From Microthyrium microscopicum (lineage: Eukaryota; Ascomycota; Dothideomycetes; Microthyriales; Microthyriaceae): a stretch of DNA of 64,000 nucleotides. The translations under genes were made by a program, and so were the position numbers. Below are positions 1 to 13,919 of the stretch, one piece after another (within the stretch, counting starts at the first letter, position 1; every line of letters starts with the position of its first letter). The notes under the pieces were generated by a model. The model was given only the letters and a program-made list of their open reading frames with translations, had not been told where the DNA came from and did no database searches. The stretch covers positions 2,285,249 to 2,349,248 of the forward strand of contig MU004231.1 in assembly GCA_010405405.1 (NCBI GenBank), given 5' to 3'.

Positions 1-761
1 CAATACGGCCGATGATTCTTATATGTGGTGTTGTTTGTTTTCGCTGGGGCGAGGATGTTGATGGATCATGGTTAGTAATACACTAAAGGTATTTCGTACC
101 TAGTGAGAGCGATTGTGAATTGCCTCGGGTGTGTTATACAACTCAGCGATTAGTAGCGCGAGGGCATTGATACGCATAGTCTATCGACTATCAAGCAAGC
201 TTATACTCCCGTTAGATCTGGTAGGTAGAGTGGCATGAACTTGAGCCTGTTAGCCTTAAGCTGCCAGATCGAAAGGCAGCCAGGCAGCATCAACATATGT
301 GCTCACGTGCTGGCTTTGCCAGAGATACCAGAAACAGTACGTCAGGCTGGGCGCTGAGCATTTCAGGTATGACCTTCAAGGCGTGAAGACAAAGAGTGCC
401 GGAAGAGAAGACGAGATGGGCATGGTGTTCAGAAGATGATGAACTCATTCACGCTAGTCCCAGAAAAGATAAGCGCTTCAAGCTTGCAGGGGAGCTAGCT
501 TCAGCCAATGAGATAGCAAAGTTCTCAACGTCACTCCCACCAAAAGTTCTGCTCTTGCATTTGTTCACATCGCACATACAAGCTTGGATCTTACAGTCTT
601 GAAACTAACACACATTACATGTCGGCGATCCTGGAGCGTTTATCAAGAACCTAGCGCTTGGCTTGTCAATTCCTTCCCGCACTCTCATATTCTGGTCTGC
701 TGCTCCCAGCCTTACTTTGGTCGCGTCGGGACCCCTCAACGCGTCGCGTGCTAATTGCGAA
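1..761. other. intergenic region upstream of the WD40 gene
   Basis: I see no supported gene here. A 68-codon plus-strand frame at 396-602 has no start context, homology cue or splice partner that I recognise. The last ~150 bases are presumably the 5' leader and promoter of the gene starting at 762. Confidence 0.5.
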
Positions 762-2206
762 ATGGCGGAAGTTGAAGGTATGTCATTATGTCCAACTCAG
801 CTGGTTTGTCGTAGCTAACTTTGCAAATAGATCAGCAAGATGCTGAATACAACCGCGAGCAGAAGATAATAAATGAAGAGTACAAGATATGGAAAAAGGC
901 GGCCCCCCTTCTCTACGATAGCATTCACACCAATGTCCTGGATTGGCCGTCACTTACATGCCAATGGTTTCCTGATGTCAAAAAGCGAGTCAATAAACTG
1001 CCGTTTCTGTAATCATGCGCTAACATACGCCATCAGGGATCCCGAGTCCGGTCAAGAGGAGCACCGTCTTCTGCTCGGTAGCATGACCTCCTCACAAGCG
1101 AGCGATTGCATCAAAATTGCGAGATGGGTGAAGCCAACATTCAAATTAGACCCTAAAGATTTCAATGCCGAAACTGGAGAGGCTGGCGGCCATGGCGCGG
1201 CCATGAGTCAATACAAATTCGAAGTCATACAAGAAATCAATCATACTGGCGACGTCAATAAAGCCCGATATATGCCTAGCAACCCAAACCTCATTGCCTC
1301 TATGGGAGGCACCGGTACCCTTCACATATTCGATCGATCCAAGCTCGACAGCAAACCAAAGAATGACGAGGTGACGCCTCATATCCAGCTGGTTGGTCAT
1401 GAGAAGGAGGGATTTGGACTCGCTTGGAACGATATCAAGGAAGGATTGTTGGCAAGTGGAAGCGAAGATGAGACGGTCCGTATCTGGGACGTCAAGAGCG
1501 AGTACACTTCTGGGTCAGCGCACGAGATGCAGGCGACTCATGTTCTCACCCACCACACATCCACCGTGAACGATGTCGATTGGCAGAAACACAGCGAGAA
1601 TATCCTCGCAACTGTTTCTGATGATCGCACACTAGCAATTGTAGATGTTCGTGAACCCAAGAACGCAGCCATCAAGACCACTGCACACAAGTCTGCTGCA
1701 AATTGCGTCGCATGGTCACCCGCACACGAGAATCTCCTACTAACTGGTGGATCGGATTGTACTGTGGCTATGTGGGACTGGCGACAAATCAAGGAGGGTC
1801 AGAAGATACATTCCTTCGAGAACCATGCCCAGAGTGTTATTGGTGTTCAGTGGTCCGTACATGATCCCACGTTCTTCGCCAGTGCCAGCGATGATCGACG
1901 CATCAACATCTGGAACTTCCTCAAGATGGGCGAGGAACAAACGCCTGACGAGGCAGAAGACGGTCCTCCAGAGCTGTAAGTCAAACTAATGGAACCGTAT
2001 TATTGTTACTAATCATCCGCAGAATCTTCAAGCATGGGGGATTCACACAACGTATCTGTGATCTCAGCTGGAACCCCAACCTTGAGTGGACAATTGCTGC
2101 GACAGCTGATGATAATCAACTCCAAATCTTTACGCCTCAACGCAAATTAGTCACCCCACAACCTTTCAAGGCTATCGCTCAGATGGGCGATGTTGAAGAC
2201 TCGTGA
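762..2206 (+). CDS. RBBP4/MSI1/HAT2-family WD40 histone-binding protein (divergent paralogue)
   Basis: Proteins of this family (yeast Msi1/Hat2, p55, RBBP4/7) bind histones H3-H4 in the CAF-1, HAT1 and Polycomb/Rpd3 complexes. The N-terminal helix (about residues 15-45, with the run LDWPSLTCQWFPD) and the HRLLLGS strand are the family signature. The WD repeats include NKARYMP, GHEKEGFGLAW, GSEDETVRIWD and SASDDRRINIW, and EEQTPDEAEDGPPEL is the conserved late loop. Exon 1 is only 16 nt (762-777), the intron is 778-830 and exon 2 starts at 831. A second intron lies between about 989 and 1046; its exact ends are unclear because the obvious GT-CAG pair (989-1036) breaks the frame. The last intron is 1976-2022, and the final exon ends at 2206. 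The protein is more diverged than a typical Hat2, for example 'GGTGTLHIFDRS' where Hat2 has a metal-like consensus, so it may be the Cac3/Msi1-type copy or a lineage-specific duplicate. Confidence 0.85.
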
Positions 2207-3246
2207 ATAACTTAGCCTCTTCTCCTTTTACTGTATACTAGCGCTACGGTTCCTTTACATTTGGGGCACAAAGTTCTTGGTGTGGTTCATTAATGAGCGG
2301 GCACGGTTGGTTGCCGTTCAATACCGAACAACTTTGTTCCAATTCCATGTTCTAGTCAACATAATCGAGATTTAAGCACTGCTCAAACTTCCGTTAACTA
2401 TGGGCCTAACTCCATGTCTTCTTGCCGTATTTCCTATTGATCCGGGACAAGCTAAAAGCATCATTACACGGTAAGCCAAAAGCTAGTAATGACTACTTGC
2501 ATGCTCTAGGCATATAGAATCGGGCATGCGTATGTGATAGGCAGCTTGATATTCGTTGACCAGAACCAGAGATCGCACGCCAGGACTGTGAGCCTCCAGG
2601 ACATACTCGCAAATGCTCAGCAAGAGCTCATGGGGAAGAGACGTTAGTGAGCGGATAGCCATATCATGATCTAGCAGTTATTGTGATAGGTGCAGACTCG
2701 AAAGATATCGAAATGAGGCGATAAGTTGATGAGTTTACAATTGAGAAAAGCTGCGGAGACGACTGGAGGATCTTTGATGGATGGTCGTGTGCAATTTTGA
2801 CCACGCTTCGTTCAAATCTGCTCTTCATAAGATTACCCGAAACAAGTCATCTTCAAAAGCTGCTGAATATATTTTTGAATATCGCCATGCTCTGTAATAC
2901 CTCCAAAGTTGTTGTATGGGAATTCAATTGCTAAGCTGCTTACTGAGAGTTCGTTAACAGAAAAAAAGTCCCCCACGGGTCAAGACAAAAATGGGCACTT
3001 ATCTAGCGACGTTTTCGAGTCTGTCAATTTTCAGGGCATGGAGTTCGCAAATCTATCATCTTGTCCATTTAGGACCAAACTCAACATAGCCCCTTGTTTA
3101 GGCTGTGGTCCATTTCCAGGACTGTGGTAGGAATTCGAGAGGAATGAGGATCGTCTGGGATCACATTCACATCTTGCTTTCGCATGGACTAGAGTTATTC
3201 CTACTTCACTTCTTTGAATGTTACCTGTAGTTCTATACGAGGTTAC
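2207..3246. other. intergenic region
   Basis: No reading frame here has recognisable content or splice structure. It holds the 3' flank of the WD40 gene and ordinary-composition DNA up to the MITE. Confidence 0.5.
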
Positions 3247-3725
3247 TACAGTGCTGTCGGGGTTCAGTTGTCCCCCCCCTAAAAACATGAAATGGCGCTT
3301 CAGGGCCTGATTGGAGGGCGAGGAGATCTAAAGAGTGCGTTAGTATGCAAATTTAGCGGCGTAGCCCCTTAGATCAATCTTACCAACTCCATCATCTTCC
3401 TAAATAACAATATTATCAGTTCTGAAGCCAAATCTTTAATAAATATCTTGAATTTTGGGGGTTCTAATATATCTTAAAGCTAGTAGCAAGTAGTTTTTAG
3501 TACTAGAATCTTACTCTCTAAGTCGCGAATATGGCTTTAAAAGCGATACAAGATGTGGTATTTAGGAAGGATGGTTCAAAGGGGCTGCTAATGGGCCGCG
3601 ACCGGGCGGCGCCCTACAAATTTGCACTGTAACGCCCATCCTGTCCCGTACATCCACCCAATTACGGCGTGTTCTGCAAACCATTCAAATCGACGGGGGG
3701 ACAACTGAACCCCGACAGCACTGTA
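3247..3725. mobile_element. Non-autonomous TIR element (MITE), mariner/pogo-like
   Basis: Bases 3247-3277 and 3695-3725 are perfect inverted copies over 31 bases. Both begin with TA followed by CAGTGCTGTCGGGGTTCAG and a C-run. TA next to the CAGTG ends fits the TA target duplication of Tc1/mariner-pogo transposons. The inside (about 417 bp) has no coding capacity and is partly AT-shifted. The superfamily call rests only on the ends and the TA. Confidence 0.8.
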
Positions 3726-4108
3726 TTGCAAAGAAAGGTTCCTACATTTCGTCGCAATTTGATCCATATAATGATTCCATTGGTCACTAGCCTTTTCTAT
3801 TTGTGGCTATGCAGCAACAAAATATACAAACAACTGTGTCCTACGGGTGTACTGGTTGTCAGCCAAATTTAAAAGTATGAGCCGACGTCACTCACTGGCT
3901 CAGACTCCAGAGACAAGGACGAGCTTCCCGCATTCCGAATTCCTGTTGACGACTATTGGCTTGTTTTGGGTCATCCCTTTGCATTCCGTGGTGTTCGTGC
4001 ACGTTTTAGTGTCAATTAGTGTTAAGCTTTTGGCCAATCCCATCCTCAATTTCCAGCCAAATCACAACCTTATTTTGTATGAGAGGGGGCAGTTTTTGGT
4101 GCAGGATT
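3726..4108. other. spacer between the MITE and the large TE island
   Basis: Normal-composition DNA without a supported gene. A short plus-strand frame at 3847-4110 runs into the inverted repeat and is not convincing. Confidence 0.5.
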
Positions 4109-4157
4109 AGTTTCCACTCCCCCCTTCCAGAGGCCCCCCCTATCTAGAGGCCCCCCT
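4109..4157 (+). repeat. left terminal inverted repeat of the outer transposon
   Basis: It matches the reverse complement of 14369-14417 at 48 of 49 positions. The single difference is a transition. It contains an internal short duplication of the motif AGAGGCCCCCC. Confidence 0.85.
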
Positions 4158-6350
4158 AGCTACGTTGGAGGGCTTTAAGCCTAAGCTTTTGGTAGCAACG
4201 CTACTAAAAGCTTAGAATTGAAGCCTTCTAGGTTAGTATGCTAATAGATTTGTGCTTACGCTTTGCGAATATAAGATTTAGTATCTAAAGCGCGTTTAGA
4301 ACGCGTTAGTAAAGTAAAGATAAAGAAGACTTATAGATTCTATAGTTTTATAGGTAATTATACTACTAGATTAGTTTTAGAGAGCTAAAGGTAATATAAA
4401 TAAGATATTAAGATTCTTATTAGTTTTATTAGTTTACTAAAGTATTAATTTTGCCTTAAATTCTTTAAAAATACTACCTTAAGATAGCTAAAATGTTAAT
4501 ATACTTAGTATTAAATTAGGTGTTTAGAACTAAGGATAAAATATATACTACTTTAAGGAAGTATGCTATTTTAAAGTACTTTTAGTTAGGTATAATTAAT
4601 ATTAATAAGAAGAAGTATAGAATATATTATAATTAGGTAAAAGGACGTAATGAAGAGTATCCTTAGCGTGCTAAAACTATCTTATAATTAAATAAGAATA
4701 GTAGAGTTACTTAGAGGGTTAGTATTCTTAATTCTAATAATATTTATACTTATTAAGGGCTTCCTTTACTATTACGAGTAATAGGATTGTAGGTAAAGAC
4801 TATTACTAAAGCGTTAATAGAAGTAGGGGGTGCTATCTTGCTAAGGACGCTTATTTAAGACGTATAGGATATATTGCTTTATTCTATTAGTTATAAACTA
4901 AGCGCGTATTAAATTAATAAGACTAAGAGGAAGATATTTAAGAGGTCTACTAATGACTTCTTAGATTCTTATTTCTAGTTCCTTAACTATATTTAATGCT
5001 TAAAATAGGCTAATTCTAACGTGTTTATAAGTATTAAATTAGTAGTAGAGGGGTAGTATAAACGTATATTTATCTACTTACGCGTTAGTAAAACTTTATA
5101 GGTAAATATATCTAGAATTATCTATTTAGATACGTACTATTATAAAGAAGACTATGATTTATATCTTACTATAGCCGTAAGTATTAATAGTAATAGGGAA
5201 TTATTAATTTATATATAGATAGTATTTAAAAGCAAGTTAAATAAGTCTTAGAGGTAGTTCTATAGGTGCTTAAATAAAGTAATGCTAGGAATTAAGATAA
5301 GTGAGTAAAAAGATAAGAAATATTTCTATTTACCTAAAGATCTTTCTATTAGCCTATTAGCTAGAATATTAAATATTCTAGCCCTTAGTAGCCTTAGTAT
5401 ACCCTATTAAACGTATTAAATATTATAATATTATAATTCTATAGTACTTCCTATATCTTTATATCTTTTTACTTTATCTAATTTATTTTGTTTTTAGTAC
5501 CTCGTTCTATAATTTTTTTAGATTATAATAAAAGTCTTTAAAATGCTATTCCTAAGGTATTTATAAATATAAATTCTAAGTAGTATACATAATACTTATT
5601 TAAGAACGTTACTAAAAAATACTATTTAATAGCTATAAGCAAATATATGCTTTAGTATGCTAGCTATACTTCCTAAAATTAGTTTAACTTCTTTCTTTAC
5701 TAAGATTATATTACCTTTAACGCTAAATATATTAAGATTATTTGTTCCTATCTTCCTAAATAGTAGGTTCTTAAAGATTTTAAGAGTCTAAGATATAGCG
5801 TAATAACTTTAAACTACGTTAAATCTACTAATACTGCTATACTTTTTATAAGAGAGAATTATCTTCTTTTTATACTTAATACTATTTAGAACTACGTTAT
5901 ATAAAAGTATATAGATTAATCCTACGCCATTACTATTACTCTTAAACGTTTACCTCTCTATTACTTAATTTTATATATATCTTTTACCTTATACGCGTAA
6001 AATCTACTTTAAGAATATCTTAAGTTAAATAGGGCTTAATTCTTATCATACATAGTTAATTCCTAGGGTAGTATTAATAATAATATCTCTAAAGCTTTAG
6101 TAGTTATTTAAATATATAATAAGAACTAGTAGGATATAAAGAACTATAGGTTAAGTCTTTATACTTAATTCTATAGCTATTTACGCTAGTAGAATAAGTT
6201 ATTCCTTTACTCATACGCTATTACTATAATCTAATATTTACGTAGAGATCCTATAGAGTTTATAGATTAAATCTACTTCCTTTAGACTATTAAGAAATAC
6301 TATCTTAACTTTAAAGAAGGTAAAAATAATATAATTAATTGTACTATGAG

Positions 6351-6512
6351 TATTATAAGTTAGATAACGAAGAGATAAGTTATATTATAAGCCTGCTAAA
6401 TAGGAAGGTAACTTAGAGAGAAAAAAGAGTTGAGAGACTCTTTAATTAAGGTATTTATATATAATAGGGGTAGCCTAAATAGGTATAGCTTTAGGAGGTT
6501 TAACCCTTAATA
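6351..6512 (-). repeat. LTR (3' LTR in the minus-sense element)
   Basis: A 162-bp direct repeat of 13758-13919. The LTR ends now read TA...TA, as expected for canonical TG...CA ends after C-to-T/G-to-A change. Confidence 0.85.
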
Positions 6513-9500
6513 TTATCCTTCCTATCTAAAAAAAATTCTAGCTAAAATACTAAGTTAATTATAAGATCCTAATTTTATTTAGCTATATCTAACGCTTATT
6601 ATTCTTATAGTTTGTAATAGAGCTTTTATTTGTAATATATAGATCTATATATTTATTTTTAGGTATAAAATATAAAGCTTAGGTTATTAACTATTAGTTC
6701 TATACTAGTATTTTGCCTATTTTAGACTAAATTCTAGGTATAAGGCTCCTTTTTTAGCGTATAATATTAGTTCTTTTTAGTTATAATCTTATAAAGGTTA
6801 CTTAATTAGCAAGTTGTCTTATTTATACTTAGTTAGAGCTCTATTATAATATTAAAGAATAAGATTAAAAGAACGTAATTATAGTTAAGTTACTATGCTT
6901 CTACCTATATATTTAGAGGATATAAAGTAATATTATTTTATAGAGTTAACTATTCTTCCTTTATTATACTTTAAATAAGCTTCTTCTCTTTTAATTAGTC
7001 CTTATTAAGTTTCTTCTTCCTTGCCTAATTAATTAATTAATTAATCTATTAATTAATTAATTAATTAGGTAAGTTATTTATTATAATAGCTATAGCCTTA
7101 TTAATTATATAAAGATAGCTACCCTAATTATTAACGCTTTTAATAATACTATTAGCTTTAACGATTATATTCTTATTACTATTACTTCTCCTTATATATA
7201 TATTATTAATTATAATGCTCCTTAACCTTATCTACCTACTATATATAAAGTAGCTATACGTAAGGCTTATTAGAATAACGTAAATAAGGGCTTTTATACT
7301 CTTGCTTAAGTTTTACTTTATTATTAGAATAATATTATTTATAACTTAAGTCCTTATTTACTAATTACTTTTATCTATAAGAAGATATATATAGTTATTA
7401 ACTACTATAATCTATAAAACTATGTTTTGTTTAAGGTACTTTATATTAACTAGACTATATATATTTTCTTTATTTTTCTTAGTTTATACTAATATATTTA
7501 TAGAGTAAAGCTATTTATATTATAGCTAACTATTTTCTTAATTTCTTTAATAACTATCTTAACTTATTAAACGCCTTCTCTAAGGGATTTATTAATAGTT
7601 TATAGTCTAACGTTCGTAGTATTATAATCTATTAGAATATCTTTACTATAATTTAGTTAACTAGTAGCTAGGCTAGTTATCTTAAGGCCTTAAGTATTTA
7701 TTATATAGGTGTTCTATAACTTAAGGAGACTAAGGTTTATAAGGAATAGCGTTATACTTACTATATTAGCTATTTTAATTCTAAGAATTAGCTATAGTAT
7801 ATTAATTATATTTAGCTTTTAGGATTTTATAATAATATATATTTAAATTACGTTTATAATAATAATATTAGCTTAAGTAAGAAGTATCTTTATAATAATA
7901 AGGAGGAGGTTACTAAAGAGAATAAGAATCCTTTATTATTAACTATTTACTTTAGTTTTCTTATACCTTAGGATACTACTTAAGTTTATTTTCTTTAGTA
8001 ATAAAGGTTTATTAAGCGTATCTTATTTCTTTAGTTTTCTTATATTTTTATAATTTTCTAGTTTTATTTAGTAAGAAAGAAGGTCTTAGTATAGATAAAA
8101 GAAAAGTATTTCTATATATAGATTATAAATAGTACTTTTAATTATATCTCTATAAAGTTAATTACTATAATAAGAAGGCTAGTTTTTAATCTTAGTTATA
8201 CTTAAAAAATAGACTAGTTTAGTATTAATCTTTTATAATTATTTTATATATGCTTTATCTTCTCTATTTACTTTATATAAGCTTCTAATTATTTAATAAA
8301 GTTAATTAGTTCTTTCGTTATGTTTAAATAATCTACTTATTTAATAATATAAACTATATAGAGTTTGCTCTTTATTATTTTCTTATATTTTTTAGCTATA
8401 ATCTTTTCTACTAGCTATTCCTTTTATTTCTCTCTATTTAAGTTCTTAACTAAGATTAATAGTAGATAAAAATTATTAGCGTCTTAACTTAAGAATAAGT
8501 TATTTATTACTAGTCTAAGTAAGTTAACATAGAATTTCTTAGTTTTCTATAGTATATTTAGTATAATTATATATAAGCTTACTACCTTTATAACTTAGAA
8601 CTTAGAATAATAATAATTAAACTTCTTCTTTACTTATTTAGTCTTAGTATTCTTTAGGTCTAGCTAGACTTAATTACTAACTTTATACTTAGGCGTTTAG
8701 ATCCTTATTTAGTTAGCTTATTCTTATATCCTTTCTTAAGTAAGAGTTATAGTATCTTAAGCCTATTTTATAGCTTTTAAAATTATATAAGTAGCTTCTT
8801 TTCCTTTCTTTTTTAGAGTATCTTTTTATTTAGATAAAAGAGCTTACTTAAGGAAGTTTAGAAAGGTAGAGTTTTTAAAGCTATAAGATAGAAAGAAGAA
8901 TAAAAGTTCTATTATAAATAAGTATTATAAGTTAAGTATAAGTTAAAATATTAGTATTAGTAAGAACTAGTTTAATTATATATAATTTATATATATTTAT
9001 ACTTTAGTTTTAATATCTAAGTTTTATTATTCTATAGAGCTATTTATTTAGAAGTAAAATATAGTTAATAATTATAGTTCTATTTATAGTAGTACGTAGA
9101 ACTTTGTCTAGAAGTCTCTTATAAATACTAAGTTATAATTATAGATAATTACGTTAGAAATACTATAAAGAAAATAGATACGTTATAAGAAAATAGCTAT
9201 AACGTTTTTAGCTTCTTTCTAAGTAAGAGGAATTAAGATTACTTCTTTATTTAGCTAATTAGTAATAACTATTAAGATTATATATTTATTTAATAAAGAA
9301 AGGTTTATTATAAAATTTATAGATAGTTCTTACTATTATTAGCTTAAAATAGATAAAGGCTTTAGAAAGCCTTTTTTTTACTTATAACTAACCTTTAATT
9401 AGCTATATATACTATAATTTTTTATAAAATATTTTATATTAGCTATAATTCTAGGCTAGAAGAAGTATAGCTATAGAGCTTAGTAAGTACTTTTATAACT

Positions 9501-12500
9501 AGGATAGCCTTAGGTTAAGAATATATAAGCTACTTATAGTATTACTATTTATAGAGGTTCTAGATTTAGGATCTATAATTATCTTCTCTAGTAAAGGTAA
9601 TCCTTACTATTAATTAAGTAGTTAAGAATAAAGATCTTAATACTTATAATTAATAAGGGAAACTTTTATCTACTAGCTTTAATTATTTAATAAGCTACTT
9701 AATAGGTATTATTAGCCTATACTACTTTATTTTATTAGGTTACTAATAGTTTAGAAATATTTAGTATTAATAGTAGTAAGCTAAGGATTAAAGCTTTATT
9801 AGCTAGTAGAGTCTTTACTAATTTATTTTTAACTACTATAAAAAGGGTAATAATATAAATAAGTAAGGCTTATAGTAGTTTAAGTAATTAATTTTTTTAG
9901 GTATAAAGTAGTTAGAAAGTTCTAATCTAGATCTTTTTATTAGCTATATCTTAGGATATATTTTATTTATAATAAGAGAGACTATCTACTACGCTATTCT
10001 ATAGGCTTAGTTAATACTTAATTATTATATTATATTTTATAAGTTTAATAGACTATTAGATATATCTTTCTATAAGCTTCTATAGTTTTATAAAATACTT
10101 TAGATTCTTATAATTAGATATTATTTTAAACTTTTTTACTACTTATAGCTTTAAGTTTTATTCTTTTAGAATAAATATAATTATAAGTATCTCTTTATTA
10201 TAAATTAAGTAGTTACTTTAAGTAGAGTTATACTTTTTAGAGAAATAGGCTACTAGTTAAAACTTACTTATCTTATTTTTTTATACTAGTATAGCTCTTA
10301 AAAAGTAACTAGAAGAGTTAATATAGATAAGAGTCTCTTTATTATAATTAAATAGAGCTAGTATTTAGTTAGTAGTAAAGAGCTATTTTAGCTCCTTAAA
10401 TATAGCTTTCTTTAGGTCTTTAAATAAAAAGAGAACGTTCTTCTAAGTAAGTTAAACTAGAGGTTTTATAATTATTTAAAAATTTAGTATAAACTTATAA
10501 TAAAAGTTAGTAAAGCTAAGGAAAGCTTAAATTCTATAAATATTCTTAGGAGCCTTTTATTCTTAAATTACTTTAACTTTAGCTAGGTTTATTAAGATTC
10601 TTTATCTAGCCTTAATAATATAGCCTAAGTATATTATTTAAGTAGTTATAAATTTATATTTCTAAATATTAAGGTAGAGTTCTACTTTTTATAGCTACTT
10701 AAGAACTTTATAGATATAGGCCTTATATTACTTCTTAATACTTAAGCTAAAGATTAAGATATTATTTAAGTATATAGAAATATAATTATTTAAGATATTT
10801 TAAAGAGTAGAGTTAATAAACCTTTAAAAGGTACTTAGAGTATTTAATAACCTAAATAGTATTACTATTTATTTAAATAAGCTATATTATATCTAAAAGG
10901 CTATCTTTTATTTATTACTCTTATATATCTAAATCTTATAGAATACTTAAGATACGTCTAGCTTAGTAAACTATTATACCTTTCTTAAGGTATTTAGTAT
11001 CTTATAGATAAGTAGTAAAAGGTAATAGTCTTTTATAATTAACTTATTTAATACGTAATAGTTATAATAAAACTAAATTAATCTATCTACTTTATAAATA
11101 AAGAGAACTAGTACTCTAATAGGTAAGTTACTTACTTAAATAAATCTATTTTCTAGTAGATTATTAAGAATTCTTTTAAGAGCTAGCAATTTATCTTAAT
11201 TTATAAGGTATAATACCTACTAAGGTAACTAAGATTCCTTTCTATTAGCGTTTAAGATTAGGTTAATCTTATAGTCTATAAAAGAGCTTTAAATAGGTAG
11301 CTATTTATTAGCTAGCTCTCTTTAAAAGAGGTTAAGATAATTTAAATACTATTTAGGAAGCTTCCTATAAAAGTTAATATACTTCTTTAGAGTAAAAGCT
11401 TTTTATAAGTTATAAAGACTTATAATAAAGACTTATATAATTAATATTAAGCTTTCTTAAGACTATCTTATTTACTTTCTAGCTTATTAAATAAGTATTT
11501 TAAATACTATAGCCCTAATTACTATATAGTTATACTTCTTTTAAGGAGTCTTTAGACTTATAACTATATAATTTATTTTATTAAAGACTAGCTTCTTAGG
11601 TTTTATATAGAGAATAATATTCTATTTCTTTATCTAAGATAAGCTAAGGATTATATTATAGCTTAGGGTCTCTTTTACTATAAAGGCTTAAATAGTTTCT
11701 TTATAGCTTTTAATATTAATCTTTATAATTACTATTTTATAGATTTTTTTAACCTTGCTATTTATCTCTTTAATAGGAATTACTTAAGGTAGTAATATAT
11801 ATTTAAGTTTACGTCTTTAGGTAAAGTAAAGACTTATAAAGGAATAGGTTAAATAGCTACTATTAATAAAGCCTATATATAAAGAAAGTTAATTTATTAT
11901 TAAAAGTATTAAAAAGGGTTTTATAACTATATTCTAAATAAAGAACTTCTAATACTATTTTAAAATAATATTTTTATAATTTTCTAGCTTAGTATTACAT
12001 CTTTAATCTAAGCTTACTAGTTTTCTAATTCTATATTAGTAACGTTATATAGATTATTATAAGGGTTATTATTTCTTAGCTAAGTAGTAGTAGCTCTTAC
12101 TAGCTAGCTACTTTAGAAAATATTTAGAGCATTAGTAGTACTAGCTTAGAATCTACTAGTATTATCTTATAAGTATTTGCCTTTAGTAGTACTTTCTCTA
12201 CTTTATTCTTATCTATAGCTAGCTTAGCTATAAAAGGAATTCTAACTTCTAAATAATACTTAGGGTACCTATTTATAATTCTAAATCTTATAATTAGTTA
12301 AGCTATAGTAAAAATAAAGGTTATTTTGCTTATAATAGTTATACTAGGCTTAGCTAGCTCTAACTTAGACGCCTTTTATTACGTCTAAGTCTTAATTCTT
12401 AGATAGTTAATTTTACTAAGTATTTATTTTAGCGCTTAGGCTTCTTAGGCTATAATAGTTTATATAGGCTTAAACTATTTAATTCTAAGTCTCTAAAGCT

Positions 12501-13757
12501 TCTTAGGTAAAAGTATTTAAGTTATTAAGCTAAGGGTAAGTAATTAGAGCTATTCTAAGACTAGAATTTATAGTATTTTTTAAGAACTATATCTAGACTA
12601 GGGTAGCCTAAAATTATACTCTAGTATAGATAAGATACTATTAAAACTTAGCCTAAAAAATTCTCTATTCTTTACCTCTTTATTAGATTCCTTAGAAGTT
12701 TACTAAAGCTCTTATTTCTTTATATAGGTTATAAAAAAGAAGGTCTATTTATTCTATAAACTTACTAAAACTTATAATACTATAGCTAGTAGGATTCTAA
12801 ATCTAGAGAAGGACTTATTAAGTAGTATCTTCTATAAGCTAGCTAAATATATAGTAGATTTAGGTATAGTTATCTACGTAAATCTATTTATTAATATATA
12901 ATTTTGCTTTAATTATTTAGTAAAAACTAGGATAAAGGGTTAAGTTCTTATATAAATATTATTCTAGGTTTAGGAGAGCTAGTTAGAGGTTTTATAGTAA
13001 TAATTAAAGTAGCTTATATTAAGTAGCTAAAGGATTTATTAAAGAAAGTAAAGAAAGGGCTACTAATTTAGCTATTATAATTAGAGTTTAAGGAAGATTA
13101 GCTTATAAAATTAAAAAAGGATAGTAGCTATAGTTAAAGGTTTCTTTAGTAAAGGGTATAGCTAGTATTAAAGAAAGAGTTATGCTAGGCATTATAGATT
13201 CTTTCTAGAGTTATTCTTATTTTTACTACTACTACTAAGTTAGTATCTTGTAGATAATATTATTTATTTATTATATAAAGATCTTACTATTAATATAAAT
13301 ATTAGTAAGCTATTTATTCTAGCTATTAACTTAGGCTTAGAGTTTAGTATAGGCTACTATAATTTATTACGTATTCTTATTTAATTATATATAAATTTTG
13401 CTAGTTAACCTATTTAGTTATTATAGGGCTTATCTATAATTAGTAGTAGTTATATGTAATTATAAGATAGATAAATTAAGTATATTATTAAGTAATAAAA
13501 TATTATTTATTACTTATTATAAGCTATTATTAATTATCTCCTAAGATACGTTTAAGTAGTTCTATAGCTTTATCTATTATTAGTTAATATACGTAAAGTG
13601 CGCTTTTACGTTCTTACGAGTAAAGCCTTTAAAGAACGTTTCTTTATCTTATCTAGTAGTTATTAAGTAAGAAGAATCTTAATTTACTATTCTAGCTATT
13701 TATTAACAAATAGAGAAGGAGTAGGTAAAAAGAAGGGTTAGTTTTAAAGTTACTTAA

Positions 13758-13919
13758 TATTATAGGTTAGATAATAAAGAGATAAGTTATATTATAAGCT
13801 TACTAAATAGGAAGATAACTTAAAGAGAAAGAAGAGTTAAGAGACTCTTTAATTAAGGTATTTATATATAATAGGGGTAGCCTAAATGAGCATAGCTTTA
13901 GGGGGTTTAACCCCTAATA
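13758..13919 (-). repeat. LTR (5' LTR in the minus-sense element)
   Basis: Direct repeat of 6351-6512 with equal length. The ATGAG target duplication follows immediately at 13920-13924. Confidence 0.85.

Larger units (their letters stand above)
6351..13919 (-). mobile_element. Ty3/Gypsy LTR retrotransposon fossil
   Basis: The element is 7,569 bp long, with 162-bp LTRs at 6351-6512 and 13758-13919. It is flanked by the 5-bp direct repeat ATGAG (6346-6350 and 13920-13924). The coding strand is minus: a Ty3/Gypsy-type reverse transcriptase core is recognisable at about 10,740-10,880 in that sense, and a purine-rich tract on the minus strand abuts the LTR at 6512. It is thoroughly broken, with very many stops in every frame in the manner of RIP. 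The two LTRs have the same length and differ only by about 14 transitions, so it was probably young when RIP struck and sequence divergence cannot date it. It inserted into the outer TIR transposon. Confidence 0.85.
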
